Positions 54,498 through 63,457 are shown, numbered from the stretch's first letter. The stretch: 64,000 nucleotides of DNA from Legionella geestiana (GCF_004571195.1 NZ_CP038271.1:1935501-1999500); one strand, 5' to 3'. Program-made: numbers and translations. Notes: a model not told the origin generated them from the letters alone.

Positions 54498-56383
54498 CGA
54501 TGAATAAGCCTGATAAAGCCATTGGCCCGAGAGTCAAGCGAAGAGCCAATCAACGATTTAACCTGCCGGTGATTGGCTTGGTCTTGCTGTCTTTAACTGT
54601 CAGCCTGCAAATGGGCACACAATATCTGGCCTGGAAATTTCATTATCATGACAGTTTGGGCGCATCATTTGCCCACGTTTATCTACCCTGGCAGTTGTTT
54701 TTATGGAATTTTAAATATCATCAATACTACCCGGATTATTTTAATGCTGCATTTGGGATAGTGGTAATGAGCGCAAGCTTCTTTTTAATGATGGTGATTC
54801 TTGTCAGTCAACAACTTAAAAAGCGCGAAATTAGCGAATATCTGCATGGCTCAGCGAGATGGGCCAATATGGAGGATTTAAAAAATGCCAGCCTGATTGG
54901 TCATGATGAAGGGGTCTATGTCGGCGCGTTTGAGAATGAGCAAGGCGAGATTCATTATCTACGCCACAATGGCCCTGAGCATGTCCTGACCTACGCACCC
55001 ACCCGCTCGGGTAAAGGGGTGGGGCTGGTGATTCCTACCCTGTTATCCTGGAAGCACTCCTGTGTCATTACCGATTTAAAGGGTGAGTTGTGGGCAATGA
55101 CTGCCGGATGGAGACAGCAATATGCCAACAATAAAGTCATCCGTTTTGAACCAGCCACATTGAAAGGTTCTGCCCGTTGGAATCCGTTGGATGAAATTCG
55201 GGTAGGCACTGAATCAGAGGTGGGGGACGTGCAAAATCTTGCAACGCTGGTGGTAGACCCTGACGGTAAAGGCCTTGAAACGCACTGGCAAAAAACCTCT
55301 CAGGCGCTTTTAGTGGGATTTATTTTACATGCGATTTACAAGCTGAAAAATCAGGGCGAACCCGCCACCTTTCCAAACATTGACCGCATGCTGGTTGACC
55401 CCAATACCAATATCGCTGACCTGCTAATTGAAATGACCCAATACCCGCATATTGAGGGAAAAACCCATCCGGTTATCTCAGCCTCTGCCCGCGATATGAT
55501 AGACAGGCCTGAGGAAGAAGCGGGCTCCGTTCTATCGACTTTAAAATCCTATCTGGCTTTATACCGTGATCCAGTAGTGGCTTTTAATGTCTCTGATTCG
55601 GATTTTTGTATTCGCGATTTGATGAACCATGAAAGCCCGGTGAGTCTTTATATCGTGACCCAACCCAATGACAAGGCCAGACTGCAACCTCTGGTGCGGG
55701 TCATGATTAATATGATTGTACGTTTACTGGCAGACAGGATGGAGTTTGAGCGTGTGCCTGACGATAAGGGGCTTTCTTATGTACGGGCAAAGAAAACCTG
55801 GAAACATCGCCTGCTTTGCATGATTGATGAGTTTCCAAGCCTGGGTAAACTTGATATTTTGCAGGAATCCTTAGCCTTTGTTGCCGGATATGGCCTCAAG
55901 TTTTATTTAATTTGTCAGGACATCAATCAGCTTAAAAGCCGCGAGCGCGGTTATGGCTCGGATGAAACCATCACCTCCAACTGCCACATCCAAAATGCCT
56001 ATCCACCAAACCGGGTGGAAACGGCCGAGCATTTATCCAAGCTGACCGGACAAACCACCATCGTGAAAGAACACATCACCACCAGCGGCAAACGTCTTTC
56101 AGCATTTCTCTCGCAAATATCCAAAACCATTCAGGAAGTATCAAGACCATTATTAACCGTTGATGAATGTTTACGCATGCCGGGCCCAAAGAAAGATGCC
56201 TATGACTCGATTATTGAGGCAGGCGATATGGTGGTTTATGCCGCCGGCTTCCCGGCAATCTATGGCAAACAGCCCCTGTATTTTAAAGACCCTGTTTTCA
56301 TCGCCCGAGCTGCCATCGAAGCCCCGGAAGTATCCGATATCTTACGCTTGCGATTAAGCAAGGATGAGGAAATCAGACTATGA
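54494..56383 (+). CDS. traG: TraG, VirD4-type coupling protein
   Basis: A 629-residue coupling ATPase that delivers the relaxase-DNA complex to the channel. Two N-terminal TMs are visible (LPVIGLVLLSLTVSLQM; FGIVVMSASFFLMMVILVS). Walker A is YAPTRSGKGVGLVIPTLLSW, Walker B is LLCMIDEFPSLGKLD, and the family motif ICQDINQLKSRERGYG follows. The ending of polar and acidic residues is usual. A functional coupling protein normally implies a relaxase, which is not in this window. Confidence 0.94.
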   Translation: MTMNKPDKAIGPRVKRRANQRFNLPVIGLVLLSLTVSLQMGTQYLAWKFHYHDSLGASFAHVYLPWQLFLWNFKYHQYYPDYFNAAFGIVVMSASFFLMMVILVSQQLKKREISEYLHGSARWANMEDLKNASLIGHDEGVYVGAFENEQGEIHYLRHNGPEHVLTYAPTRSGKGVGLVIPTLLSWKHSCVITDLKGELWAMTAGWRQQYANNKVIRFEPATLKGSARWNPLDEIRVGTESEVGDVQNLATLVVDPDGKGLETHWQKTSQALLVGFILHAIYKLKNQGEPATFPNIDRMLVDPNTNIADLLIEMTQYPHIEGKTHPVISASARDMIDRPEEEAGSVLSTLKSYLALYRDPVVAFNVSDSDFCIRDLMNHESPVSLYIVTQPNDKARLQPLVRVMINMIVRLLADRMEFERVPDDKGLSYVRAKKTWKHRLLCMIDEFPSLGKLDILQESLAFVAGYGLKFYLICQDINQLKSRERGYGSDETITSNCHIQNAYPPNRVETAEHLSKLTGQTTIVKEHITTSGKRLSAFLSQISKTIQEVSRPLLTVDECLRMPGPKKDAYDSIIEAGDMVVYAAGFPAIYGKQPLYFKDPVFIARAAIEAPEVSDILRLRLSKDEEIRL

Positions 56384-56919
56384 AACAATTGTCCATCTGC
56401 ATGATTAGCTTGCTTGTCCTGGCGTATCTGTTAATCGTCATGGGATTTCGAATCAATCTCACCGACTCCATCCCGGTCGGCCTGTATCGCGTCACTCAAG
56501 TGGGCGATCTCAAGAATGTTTATGTCATCTTTTGTCCTGACCACCGGCCAGCTTTCAGACTTGGCCTTGATAGAAACTATATAGACCCCGGCCTTCACTG
56601 CGGTGGCTATGGCTATTTGATGAAAAAAGTGGTGGCTATTCCTGGCGATATTCTCTCAATTACGGATGCCGGGGTCTTTGTCAATCAGGCTCGTATCCCG
56701 TTCTCGAGACCTAAGTTAAACGATGGATTGAATCGCCCCTTACCTCAATGGCATGTCACAAATTACCAACTCGGCAAAAACGAGCTGATGACCATGACCA
56801 GTCAAAGCGAATGGTCTTTTGATGGTCGATACTATGGCCTTGTTCACGCAGGGCAAATCAAGGGAATGTTAAGACCCTTATGGGTTATCAAAAACAAAGA
56901 GAAAAATTATGACGAATAA
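56380..56919 (+). CDS. traF: TraF, S26-type pilin maturation peptidase
   Basis: A 179-residue signal-peptidase-like enzyme. After one TM (ISLLVLAYLLIVMGFRI) the Ser motif (TDSIPVGLYRV) and the Lys motif (GYLMKKVVAIPGDILSI) form the Ser-Lys dyad. The C-terminal WSFDGRYYGLVHAGQIKGM matches the GDNRxxSxDSR-like region of S26 enzymes. RP4 TraF processes and cyclises TrbC. Coupled to traG (ATGA). Confidence 0.92.
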   Translation: MKQLSICMISLLVLAYLLIVMGFRINLTDSIPVGLYRVTQVGDLKNVYVIFCPDHRPAFRLGLDRNYIDPGLHCGGYGYLMKKVVAIPGDILSITDAGVFVNQARIPFSRPKLNDGLNRPLPQWHVTNYQLGKNELMTMTSQSEWSFDGRYYGLVHAGQIKGMLRPLWVIKNKEKNYDE

Positions 56920-57073
56920 AAACGAGCTAATGGATGTGATTGCAGAAAAGTGTGAGGATTTGATCATCCCCGGCTTTTTAGTTGAAGTCAGCCCAATTGA
57001 GGCGGACATTATGGGCGCATTTGTTGAAGATGCACTCAGTGAGGATGAAGCCATGGAGGCAGCATATGACTAA
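56909..57073 (+). CDS. Short acidic protein between traF and the primase gene
   Basis: A 54-residue reading frame (starts MTNKNELMDVIAEKCED, ends ALSEDEAMEAAYD). It begins inside the traF end and its stop overlaps the start of the ArdC/primase gene, so it is tightly coupled to both sides. It is acidic and probably helical. Compact anti-restriction proteins are often acidic DNA mimics, but this one is too short to claim that. It is supported by gene packing rather than by family. Confidence 0.5.
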   Translation: MTNKNELMDVIAEKCEDLIIPGFLVEVSPIEADIMGAFVEDALSEDEAMEAAYD

Positions 57074-59258
57074 GATGCCTTACCACCAAATTGTTGCCAA
57101 CCAGATTATTGAGAGTCTAAAAGCTGGAACGGCACCCTGGCTAAAACCATGGGAGCCTGGTACTGGCAATGGCCAAGTTCCTTTTAATCCTGTCACAGGC
57201 AAGCGCTATCGTGGTATCAATGCCCTGTATTTGATGCTCAATCAAAGCGATGACAACCGCTGGCTGACCTACAAACAGGCGCAAAGCATTGATGCGCAGG
57301 TGCGAAAAGGCGAGAAAGGCACCACTATTCAATACTGGAAATTTAATGAGGAACGAGTCAAAGAAGATGAGGCTGGTCGCCCTGTGCTTGATGAGCAAGG
57401 CAATTCCGTCAAAATGCAAGTCAACCTTGAAAGACCAAGGGTCTTTTATGCAACGGTCTTCCACGCCTCACAAATTGAGAATATGCCCGCACTTGTAACA
57501 AAAGAGCCGGACTGGTCTATGGTGGAAAAAGCAGAAAATCTCTTGCTGCAATCCGGTGCTACCATTATTCATTCCGAATCAGACAGAGCCTTTTACAGAC
57601 TTTCGAGCGATAGTATTCACCTGCCGCCCAAAGCGCAATTCAAATCCGCCGCCCATTACTATGCCACGGCTCTACATGAACTCGGCCACTGGAGCGGCCA
57701 CCCTTCAAGACTTGATCGGGATCTGGGGCATCCTTTTGGTTCAGAGGCTTATGCCAAGGAAGAACTGAGGGCTGAAATCGCCAGCATGCTCATGGGGGCA
57801 GAACTCGGCATTGGTCACGACCCTTCGCAACATACTGCTTATATCAAGTCATGGATTCGTGTTTTGGAGGATGATCCCCTCGAAATTTTCAGAGCCTCTG
57901 CGGACGCGGAAAAGATATTCAATCACATCTGTGCTCTTGATCAAGTTCAGGAAATCCATCAGGCACAGCCCATAGAAACCAGGGAGGACAGTACCATTGT
58001 GAGATCAGATATGAAAAATGAACAACTCACCACTGAAAAGACCTGGCTAAGTATTCCCTTCAAAGAAAAAGAAGTAGCCAAAGCCCAGACAGGCAAACTG
58101 CCTGATGGCACATCAGCCATTGCTTGGGATAAAGCCCGGAAATGCTGGTACGCAAACCCCGGTGTTCCTTTAGATAAAATCAAGACATGGCTGCCAAACT
58201 CTCAGGCGTTAGCCCAAGACGAAGCCATCTCGCCAGAAGATGAATTCAAAGAAGCACTGATTGGTATGGGTGCAATGGTCTCAGGCAAGCCCCCTGTCAT
58301 GGATGGCAAGCCGCATAGAATTGAAATGGACGGAGACAAGCAAGGTGAAAAAGCCGGATTCTATGTGGCGCATTTAGACGGTATCCCCGCTGGCTACATC
58401 AAAAACAACCGCACGGGTGTTGAGCTGAAATGGAAAAGCAAAGGTTATGTCTTAACCGATGAACAAAAGTCAGCCCTTAAATCCAACGCTTTGCAAAATC
58501 AAAAAAATCGCGAGCTTGAGATTGAAGACCTTCAAAGAAGCACGGCGGTCAAGCTCAGAGAAAAGCTGTCCCTGATGAATGAGTTAACCGAGCCAACCCC
58601 TTATCTAAAAGCAAAAGGGATTCAGGTTCATTCTGGCGTTTATACGGATGAAGACAAGCACTTAACCTGCATTCCTGCTACTGATATTGAGGGCAACCTA
58701 TGGACAGTTCAGTATATTGACGAGGATGGCACCAAACGCTTTGCCAAAAACGCAAGAAAAGAAGGCTGTTTTCATGTCTTGGGTGGACTGGATAAACTCG
58801 CCAATGCCCCTGTGATCGTCATTGCCGAAGGCTACGCCACGGCGGCAACGATTAAAGAGGCAACAGAGCTGCCAGCCGTTGTTTCAGCCTTTGACTCAGG
58901 TAATCTTAAGTCCGTCGCCAAAGCCTTGCATGAAAAATACCCTCATATCCCGATGATGATTGCTGCCGATGACGACAAACATATTGAGCAAAGCAATGGC
59001 ATGAACCCGGGCAAAGAAAAGGCCACAGAAGCCGCCAAGGCCGTCAATGGCCTGATTATCCTGCCAATCTTTGCGCCCAATGAACAGTCTGAAAACCCCA
59101 GGAAATTTAGCGATTTTAATGACATGGCCAAGAATAGTCGCCTGGGCGTGGAGGGTGTTAAGCGACAGTTTAAGTCGAAAATGGAAACGCTCACAAAAAA
59201 ACATAATCTATTGCGCTACTCTTTAGGGGGTAATGTGCTACATGCTCGGTATAATTGA
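57066..59258 (+). CDS. ArdC-like antirestriction/ssDNA-binding protein fused to a TOPRIM primase (TraC-like)
   Basis: A 730-residue protein. Residues ~1-130 are the ArdC/DUF1738 ssDNA-binding domain (IIESLKAGTAPWLKPWEPG, RYRGINALYLML). Next is a zincin-like metallopeptidase (TALHELGHWSGHPSRLDR, HExxH). A DUF5710-like segment follows (AWDKARKCWYANPGVPLDK), then the TOPRIM domain (VIVIAEGYATAATIKEA, MMIAADDDKH). IncP TraC primases make primers in the recipient and ArdC protects entering DNA from restriction. The start at 57066 overlaps the short gene before it; the earlier ATG reading lies in that gene. The extreme C terminus (HNLLRYSLGGNVLHARYN) looks atypical and may mark a junction. Confidence 0.88.
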   Translation: MTKMPYHQIVANQIIESLKAGTAPWLKPWEPGTGNGQVPFNPVTGKRYRGINALYLMLNQSDDNRWLTYKQAQSIDAQVRKGEKGTTIQYWKFNEERVKEDEAGRPVLDEQGNSVKMQVNLERPRVFYATVFHASQIENMPALVTKEPDWSMVEKAENLLLQSGATIIHSESDRAFYRLSSDSIHLPPKAQFKSAAHYYATALHELGHWSGHPSRLDRDLGHPFGSEAYAKEELRAEIASMLMGAELGIGHDPSQHTAYIKSWIRVLEDDPLEIFRASADAEKIFNHICALDQVQEIHQAQPIETREDSTIVRSDMKNEQLTTEKTWLSIPFKEKEVAKAQTGKLPDGTSAIAWDKARKCWYANPGVPLDKIKTWLPNSQALAQDEAISPEDEFKEALIGMGAMVSGKPPVMDGKPHRIEMDGDKQGEKAGFYVAHLDGIPAGYIKNNRTGVELKWKSKGYVLTDEQKSALKSNALQNQKNRELEIEDLQRSTAVKLREKLSLMNELTEPTPYLKAKGIQVHSGVYTDEDKHLTCIPATDIEGNLWTVQYIDEDGTKRFAKNARKEGCFHVLGGLDKLANAPVIVIAEGYATAATIKEATELPAVVSAFDSGNLKSVAKALHEKYPHIPMMIAADDDKHIEQSNGMNPGKEKATEAAKAVNGLIILPIFAPNEQSENPRKFSDFNDMAKNSRLGVEGVKRQFKSKMETLTKKHNLLRYSLGGNVLHARYN

Positions 59259-59293
59259 TCATTGTCATTTATAAAATAATACATCTTCAACAC

Positions 59294-59324
59294 TTGACCT
59301 TGCCCTAAGGTCAATCTTTATAAT
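59294..59324 (+). promoter_or_regulatory. MerR-type promoter/operator with 19-bp spacer
   Basis: TTGACC (59294-59299) and TATAAT (59319-59324) are separated by 19 bp, the over-long spacing that MerR-family activators correct. Between them lies the dyad TTGACCTT-N5-AAGGTCAA (59294-59314). This strongly suggests autoregulation of the merR-methyltransferase operon. Confidence 0.85.
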
Positions 59325-59348
59325 GATTCCAATTTACTGGAGTTATTT

Positions 59349-60113
59349 ATGATTTATAAAATTAAACAGCTGGCAGAAATGTCGTCTGTCAGCACTAAAA
59401 CGTTAAGGTATTATGACAAAATTGGATTGCTTAAGCCCGCATATTGTGCGAAAAATGGTTATCGATTCTATACGAATGATCAACTATTAATGTTGCAGCA
59501 AATTTTATTTTTCCGTGAAATTGGTTTTAAGCTTAAGGATATAGGGGAAGTAATTAACTCTACGGAATTTGATAAGATTAGCGCACTTAAAATACACAAA
59601 AAAAATATAATTAAATCCATATTAAAATCCAGGGCTCTTATTGAAACAATTGATAAAACAATTGGTTATCTAAACAGTGAAATCACCTTAAAAGAAAATG
59701 AATTATACATGGGCTTTGAACACGAGCAGCAAAAATCAATGGTAACTTATCTAAGTAGAAAAATGGGTGAAAATGCCAATAATATAATTGAGCAATGTAA
59801 AAATAATGTTAAAGAGCTGAATGCGAATGATTTGAATGTCATGCAAGAAGAAACCGGGATTTGGTGCCAGGCATTTAGAGATGCAATACGGGCAGGTCTT
59901 TTACCAGATTCTGTTCAAGTGCAGGCACTTGTAGATCAATATTATCAATTGAGAGTTAAACGATTTTGCAATGCGTCAAAGGATGACTTTATTGGAATGA
60001 TAAAGGCTGAAATCAGTCATCCTGAGTATGAAAAGCAATACGCACTTGTTCATAAAGACTTTGCAAGCTACTTTCTTAAATCGGTCATTACATACGCTAA
60101 TAATAACCTATAG
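59349..60113 (+). CDS. MerR-family regulator with TipAS-like ligand domain
   Basis: A 254-residue regulator. The winged HTH is clear (YKIKQLAEMSSVSTKTLRYY, YDKIGLLKPAYCAKNGYRFY), followed by a long dimerisation helix. The C-terminal ~130 residues (WCQAFRDAIRAGLLPDSVQV, VDQYYQLRVKRFCNASKDDF) resemble the TipAS antibiotic-recognition domain of TipAL-like regulators. Ligand binding should twist the 19-bp-spacer promoter upstream. The methyltransferase gene starts 10 bp after its stop, so the two form one induced unit. Confidence 0.85.
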   Translation: MIYKIKQLAEMSSVSTKTLRYYDKIGLLKPAYCAKNGYRFYTNDQLLMLQQILFFREIGFKLKDIGEVINSTEFDKISALKIHKKNIIKSILKSRALIETIDKTIGYLNSEITLKENELYMGFEHEQQKSMVTYLSRKMGENANNIIEQCKNNVKELNANDLNVMQEETGIWCQAFRDAIRAGLLPDSVQVQALVDQYYQLRVKRFCNASKDDFIGMIKAEISHPEYEKQYALVHKDFASYFLKSVITYANNNL

Positions 60114-60123
60114 GAGATAAACC

Positions 60124-60855
60124 ATGATGTACGGGGAATTATGCACACAATTTTACGACGCAGATAAGGAGTTCGCACAGAGCAATGAATTGCAATTATA
60201 TCAGGATTTGTTTGGTAAAAATGATGTGCTATTTGAGCCCATGTGCGGTTCAGGAAGGTTACTAATCCCATTAATGCAACTTGGATATACTGTGCACGGT
60301 TTGGATAATTCGCCATCAATGTTAGCAAGTTGCAGACATCGAGCAGAGAAATTAAATCTCATCCCAATTTTAACCGAGGGGACGCTTGAAGATTTCTCAA
60401 ACAATACAAAATTTAATGGTATTGTTATTCCACTTGGCTCATACCAATTATTTTATCCACGAGAACATGCATACAAGGCCTTACAGATATTTCATAACCT
60501 TTTGTTTCCAGGAGGTAAATTGGTAATGGATTTATTTATTCCATGGGAGGCTATGTTTGAGAACGCAGAGCTTGATACCAGCGCAAGAAAAGTCCAACTA
60601 CATCAAGGGGAAATCATTGAAATTTATAATGAGACAAGCGCCAATAAATTTGAACAGCATTTGTTGAGCAAAACACAGTACAAGAAATATTCAAATGATA
60701 CATGTCTTTTGGAAGAAAATGAGCAAATGGATATATTATGGTACTATCCTTTTGAAATGAGGCTCATGTTGGAAAAATATGACTTTAAAAACATCAAATT
60801 TGTGACCCGGTATCTTAATGGTGGAGATCATCTGACATTTATTGCTGAGGTATAA
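60124..60855 (+). CDS. SAM-dependent methyltransferase of the merR operon
   Basis: A 243-residue class I methyltransferase. Motif I is ENVL-like FEPMCGSGRLLIPLMQ, motif II VHGLDNSPSMLASCRHRA, and the later motif LFPGGKLVMDLFIP. The substrate is unknown; gene context (TipAS-type MerR) suggests modification of a drug or of its target. AGGAGA lies before the ATG. The coding sequence is AT-rich, unlike the preceding transfer genes, so this two-gene unit was probably acquired separately. Confidence 0.8.
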   Translation: MMYGELCTQFYDADKEFAQSNELQLYQDLFGKNDVLFEPMCGSGRLLIPLMQLGYTVHGLDNSPSMLASCRHRAEKLNLIPILTEGTLEDFSNNTKFNGIVIPLGSYQLFYPREHAYKALQIFHNLLFPGGKLVMDLFIPWEAMFENAELDTSARKVQLHQGEIIEIYNETSANKFEQHLLSKTQYKKYSNDTCLLEENEQMDILWYYPFEMRLMLEKYDFKNIKFVTRYLNGGDHLTFIAEV

Positions 60856-60949
60856 TGTGTTCCGTGAGTTTTCGGCAAACGTGCGTGACTATGTAAGCTG
60901 CGAGCGACTACCCTGTAGCCTTTAAATTTCCATTTTTTGGAGGCTATTG

Positions 60950-61042
60950 ATGAATCTCCCGACAACATCAACCCTGTTGACCCTTGAAGAAGTCAAAGAA
61001 CATTTTGAGCACTGGCGCAAAACCCAAACCCGGCAAGGCTAA
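60950..61042 (+). pseudogene. Truncated IS accessory gene (possibly IS66-like)
   Basis: A 30-residue frame with a strong GGAGG-type ribosome site (MNLPTTSTLLTLEEVKEH, then FEHWRKTQT). The pattern F-x-x-WRKT recalls the start of IS66-type TnpA accessory proteins, which then continue for ~60-100 residues; here a stop follows at once. The 352-bp gap around it (60856-61207) contains nothing else recognisable. It is a likely IS remnant. Confidence 0.4.
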
Positions 61043-61207
61043 CTCGTTATGTTAAATTTATCAATAGGTTGTCAGGAATATGCGCATAATATTTTGATTA
61101 GGGGCGGGGTTGGTTATATAGCCGAAAAGTCACCCTTTACGGGTATGATAATTAATTTTTTAAATACATATTGCTGTCTGTATGTTGGATTGTATGTGAG
61201 GTTAATT

Positions 61208-62092
61208 GTGGGAAAATATGTTTTATATAAAATAGTGCTTGTTGGTGAGTCGAGGTCCGGAAAAACTGCCTTGCGGTTGAGATATATTGATCAGAGGTTT
61301 ACTGACGCTTACATGCGCACAATAGGCTTGGATTTTTCACAAAAAACCAGGGCTGACGATGAATGTGAAATAACACTTGCTATCTGGGATATCGACGGAG
61401 ATAACCGAGAGCACCTGATTACAAGAGGTGTTTCCCGGGGCTGTCATGGCCTCATTGTCAATTTTGATTTGAGTAGCCTTGATTCGTTCCAACGTCTTGA
61501 GCAATACATGGAAAGGGCCGTAAAACCCAACTACCCGGAAAATGCCACGATCATGCTGGCCGCCAATAAATCGGATTTGGATCCTGCAGTTGACAAGGAA
61601 GCCATTTCGCAGTTCGTGCAGGAATGGAACCAGAAGAATCCGACACATCAGATACGACGGTTTTTTGCAACCAGCGCGAAAAAGAATACCGATGTGACCG
61701 AGCTTTTCGATGAGACTGTGTTGGAAATTTTGCGTTCCAGCCACTCGAAAGCACCGGACGAAATGGCTTCCCTTGCGCCTGACTTGAAAACTCAATTTAA
61801 ACAGGCATATGAAGCGAAGCTGGAGTCAGACCGCGGCAAACTTTGCGGCCTTTTTCGGTTTTTTGCAAAATCGCGAATAGAAGATCGATTGGACAACATG
61901 AGTCTTTCCGATATACTTCGTCATGCAAAAAGTGCAAATAACAGAAGCCGTGCCGTATGTGTGGCACTGGGCTGGCTGACCCCACAGGGGCATTTGGCGA
62001 GCAGTCTGCCTGAAGCGGCTTCTGAAGAACTTGAGAATGCCGAATCGCAAAATCGGCTTGCCAATTTACGCGCAAAATATCAGCTGAATTAA
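61208..62092 (+). CDS. Rab/Ras-like small GTPase with C-terminal extension
   Basis: A 294-residue protein whose first ~175 residues are a eukaryote-like small GTPase. The G1/P-loop is LVGESRSGKTALRLRY, and switch I / G2 lies in YMRTIGLDFSQKT (TIGLDF is the Rab-style G2). G3 is degenerate (IWDIDGDNREH in place of WDTAGQE), G4 is AANKSDL and G5 is ATSAKKN. A ~115-residue C-terminal extension follows, with no prenylation Cys. The GTG start at 61208 has GAGG 6 bp upstream; the longer ATG frame adds 53 unlikely residues. Rab-like proteins are rare in bacteria and several Legionella species carry them, presumably from hosts. It may be an effector that engages host vesicle traffic. Confidence 0.82.
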   Translation: MGKYVLYKIVLVGESRSGKTALRLRYIDQRFTDAYMRTIGLDFSQKTRADDECEITLAIWDIDGDNREHLITRGVSRGCHGLIVNFDLSSLDSFQRLEQYMERAVKPNYPENATIMLAANKSDLDPAVDKEAISQFVQEWNQKNPTHQIRRFFATSAKKNTDVTELFDETVLEILRSSHSKAPDEMASLAPDLKTQFKQAYEAKLESDRGKLCGLFRFFAKSRIEDRLDNMSLSDILRHAKSANNRSRAVCVALGWLTPQGHLASSLPEAASEELENAESQNRLANLRAKYQLN

Positions 62093-62170
62093 GTGAAAAC
62101 TGGTAGGTAACAGGATCACAGCAATGTGGAGTGGCTACTCGACTTCTACTCACCCACGACCCCTCTATGG

Positions 62171-62623
62171 TTAATAACGGAGGAAGTCAAGGTACGTGTG
62201 CAAATGGGTCACTTCACTTTTATCCATGGTGACCTTGTCCGGAATGCCATTTGAGCCAATCGCTTTCTCAAAAAAAGCCCGTGCTGCTGGCTCATCACGT
62301 TTTTCTGATAGCATGAAATCAACGGTATTACCTTCCTTATCAACGGCACGGTACAAGTACACCCATTGGCCTTTAACATTAATATATGTCTCATCCATGC
62401 GCCATGAAATCCCAACAGGGCTCTTATGGCGCTTGCGGAATTCATCCTCCAGTTGAGGAGCACCATCAATCACCCAGCGATTGATGGTGGAATGATCTAC
62501 TTTTAACCCGAGTTCCAGAGCCAACTCCTCAATATCACGGTAACTCAATGCATACGCCAGGTACCATCTGATCAGCATCAATATGATATCCTGCTTAAAA
62601 TGCCTCCACTTGAAACTGAGCAT
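62171..62623 (-). pseudogene. IS6-family transposase, C-terminally truncated
   Basis: The minus strand encodes an IS6/IS26-like transposase: FKWRHFKQDIILMLIRWYLA, then VDHSTINRWV, the first catalytic Asp (ISWRMDETYINVKGQW) and the second (KVTMDKS). After KVTMDKS the sequence leaves the family and ends (EVTHLHTYLDFLRY), so the catalytic Glu and ~80 residues are missing. The start at 62623 has GGGAG upstream. The upstream inverted end is present at 62672-62687 (minus strand GGTTCTGTCGCAAAAA). The other end is not seen. Confidence 0.85.
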
Positions 62624-62671
62624 CGTTGAGAGCTCCCATGACATAATACGGATATTATCCCGGCTGACAAC

Positions 62672-62687
62672 TTTTTGCGACAGAACC
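62672..62687 (-). repeat. IS6-family terminal inverted repeat
   Basis: On the minus strand GGTTCTGTCGCAAAAA matches the IS6-family end consensus GGNNCTGTNGCAAA. It defines the right boundary of the truncated IS6 copy and interrupts the reading frame that comes in from 63015. Confidence 0.7.
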
Positions 62688-63015
62688 GGCCTTGGGTATA
62701 TGGGCAAATTCGAAAAAGCGCCTTTGTCTTTCCTATAAACGGGTGCAAGTGATCCGGTGAAGCCTTCCCTCTATTCGAACTGTCGTCGGTAAAATAATTT
62801 CGCCAGTTTTCGCTGATTCCTGCGTATTGCAGCATTAATAATCGCTCGAGGAATCTTTTTTTATACCTGCCCTTCATCTTCCAGCTGATGGCCTCGCCAA
62901 TAGGCAGTCTATCTTTGTTAGCGATGAGCTCCTCGAGAGGGAAAGTTGCAAAACTAAATTCGATATCGTTTTCTTTGGCATGCTCCTCTATGAGCGTTAT
63001 GGCCTTGCGGACCAC
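62688..63015 (-). pseudogene. Unknown ORF truncated by the IS6 element
   Basis: Starting at a GTG (63015), the minus strand encodes a plausible protein (RKAITLIEEHAKENDIEFSF, ANKDRLPIGEAISWKMKGRY) that runs into the IS6 end at 62687 and then reads IS sequence. About 109 codons of host sequence remain. No family is recognised. It lies 19 bp after the membrane-protein stop, so the two may once have been an operon. Confidence 0.45.
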
Positions 63016-63034
63016 CGGACACCCGGCACCGTCT

Positions 63035-63457
63035 TTAGTCTTTCCACCACAACATCAAAGCCAAGAGAGGGATGCCAATCTGCGTTGCTATGGCGACGGT
63101 GATGGCGGCCAGAAAATCCCAAGGAATGAGACTTTGTTTTTTCGGCCTCCAGCTCCAGACAACATAAAACATAAATAGATAGATGAAAAAGGAGAAGTAG
63201 ATTAATGAGGAGTAGGCAGGTTGCGTGCTGCAATAAGCCAATATAAAGAATATAGCAGCGCCTGCACTACTAATAAGTAAGCCCGACCGACTCGTTGCTC
63301 TGACATATCCAACAAAGCCAAAGAATATATAAAGTATCCCTGCCACAGTGTTCCATCCAGTTTGGCAGTCAAAAAAGTCAAAACAGTCAAAATAAGACCC
63401 GGTCAACCACATTCCCAGGCATCCTAATACAAAACCAACGATGATAATGGCAATCAA
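63035..63457 (-). CDS. Small polytopic membrane protein
   Basis: A protein of about 140 residues with four or five hydrophobic segments (LIAIIIVGFVLGCLGMWLTG, TVAGILYIFFGFVGYV, LLISSAGAAIFFILAYCS, IYFSFFIYLFMFYVV, FLAAITVAIATQIGIPLLAL). A TTG at 63457 with AAGGG upstream is a possible start that avoids the IS30 end at 63483. The longer ATG frame begins inside the IS30 and must be a chimera. The IS30 probably took its promoter. The function is unknown. Confidence 0.55.
   Translation of the reverse strand: MIAIIIVGFVLGCLGMWLTGSYFDCFDFFDCQTGWNTVAGILYIFFGFVGYVRATSRSGLLISSAGAAIFFILAYCSTQPAYSSLIYFSFFIYLFMFYVVWSWRPKKQSLIPWDFLAAITVAIATQIGIPLLALMLWWKD

Noticed and set aside
62997-63233. 78-codon minus-strand frame overlapping the small membrane protein
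   Set aside because: Out of frame with the multi-TM protein and with no family signature; likely a shadow.
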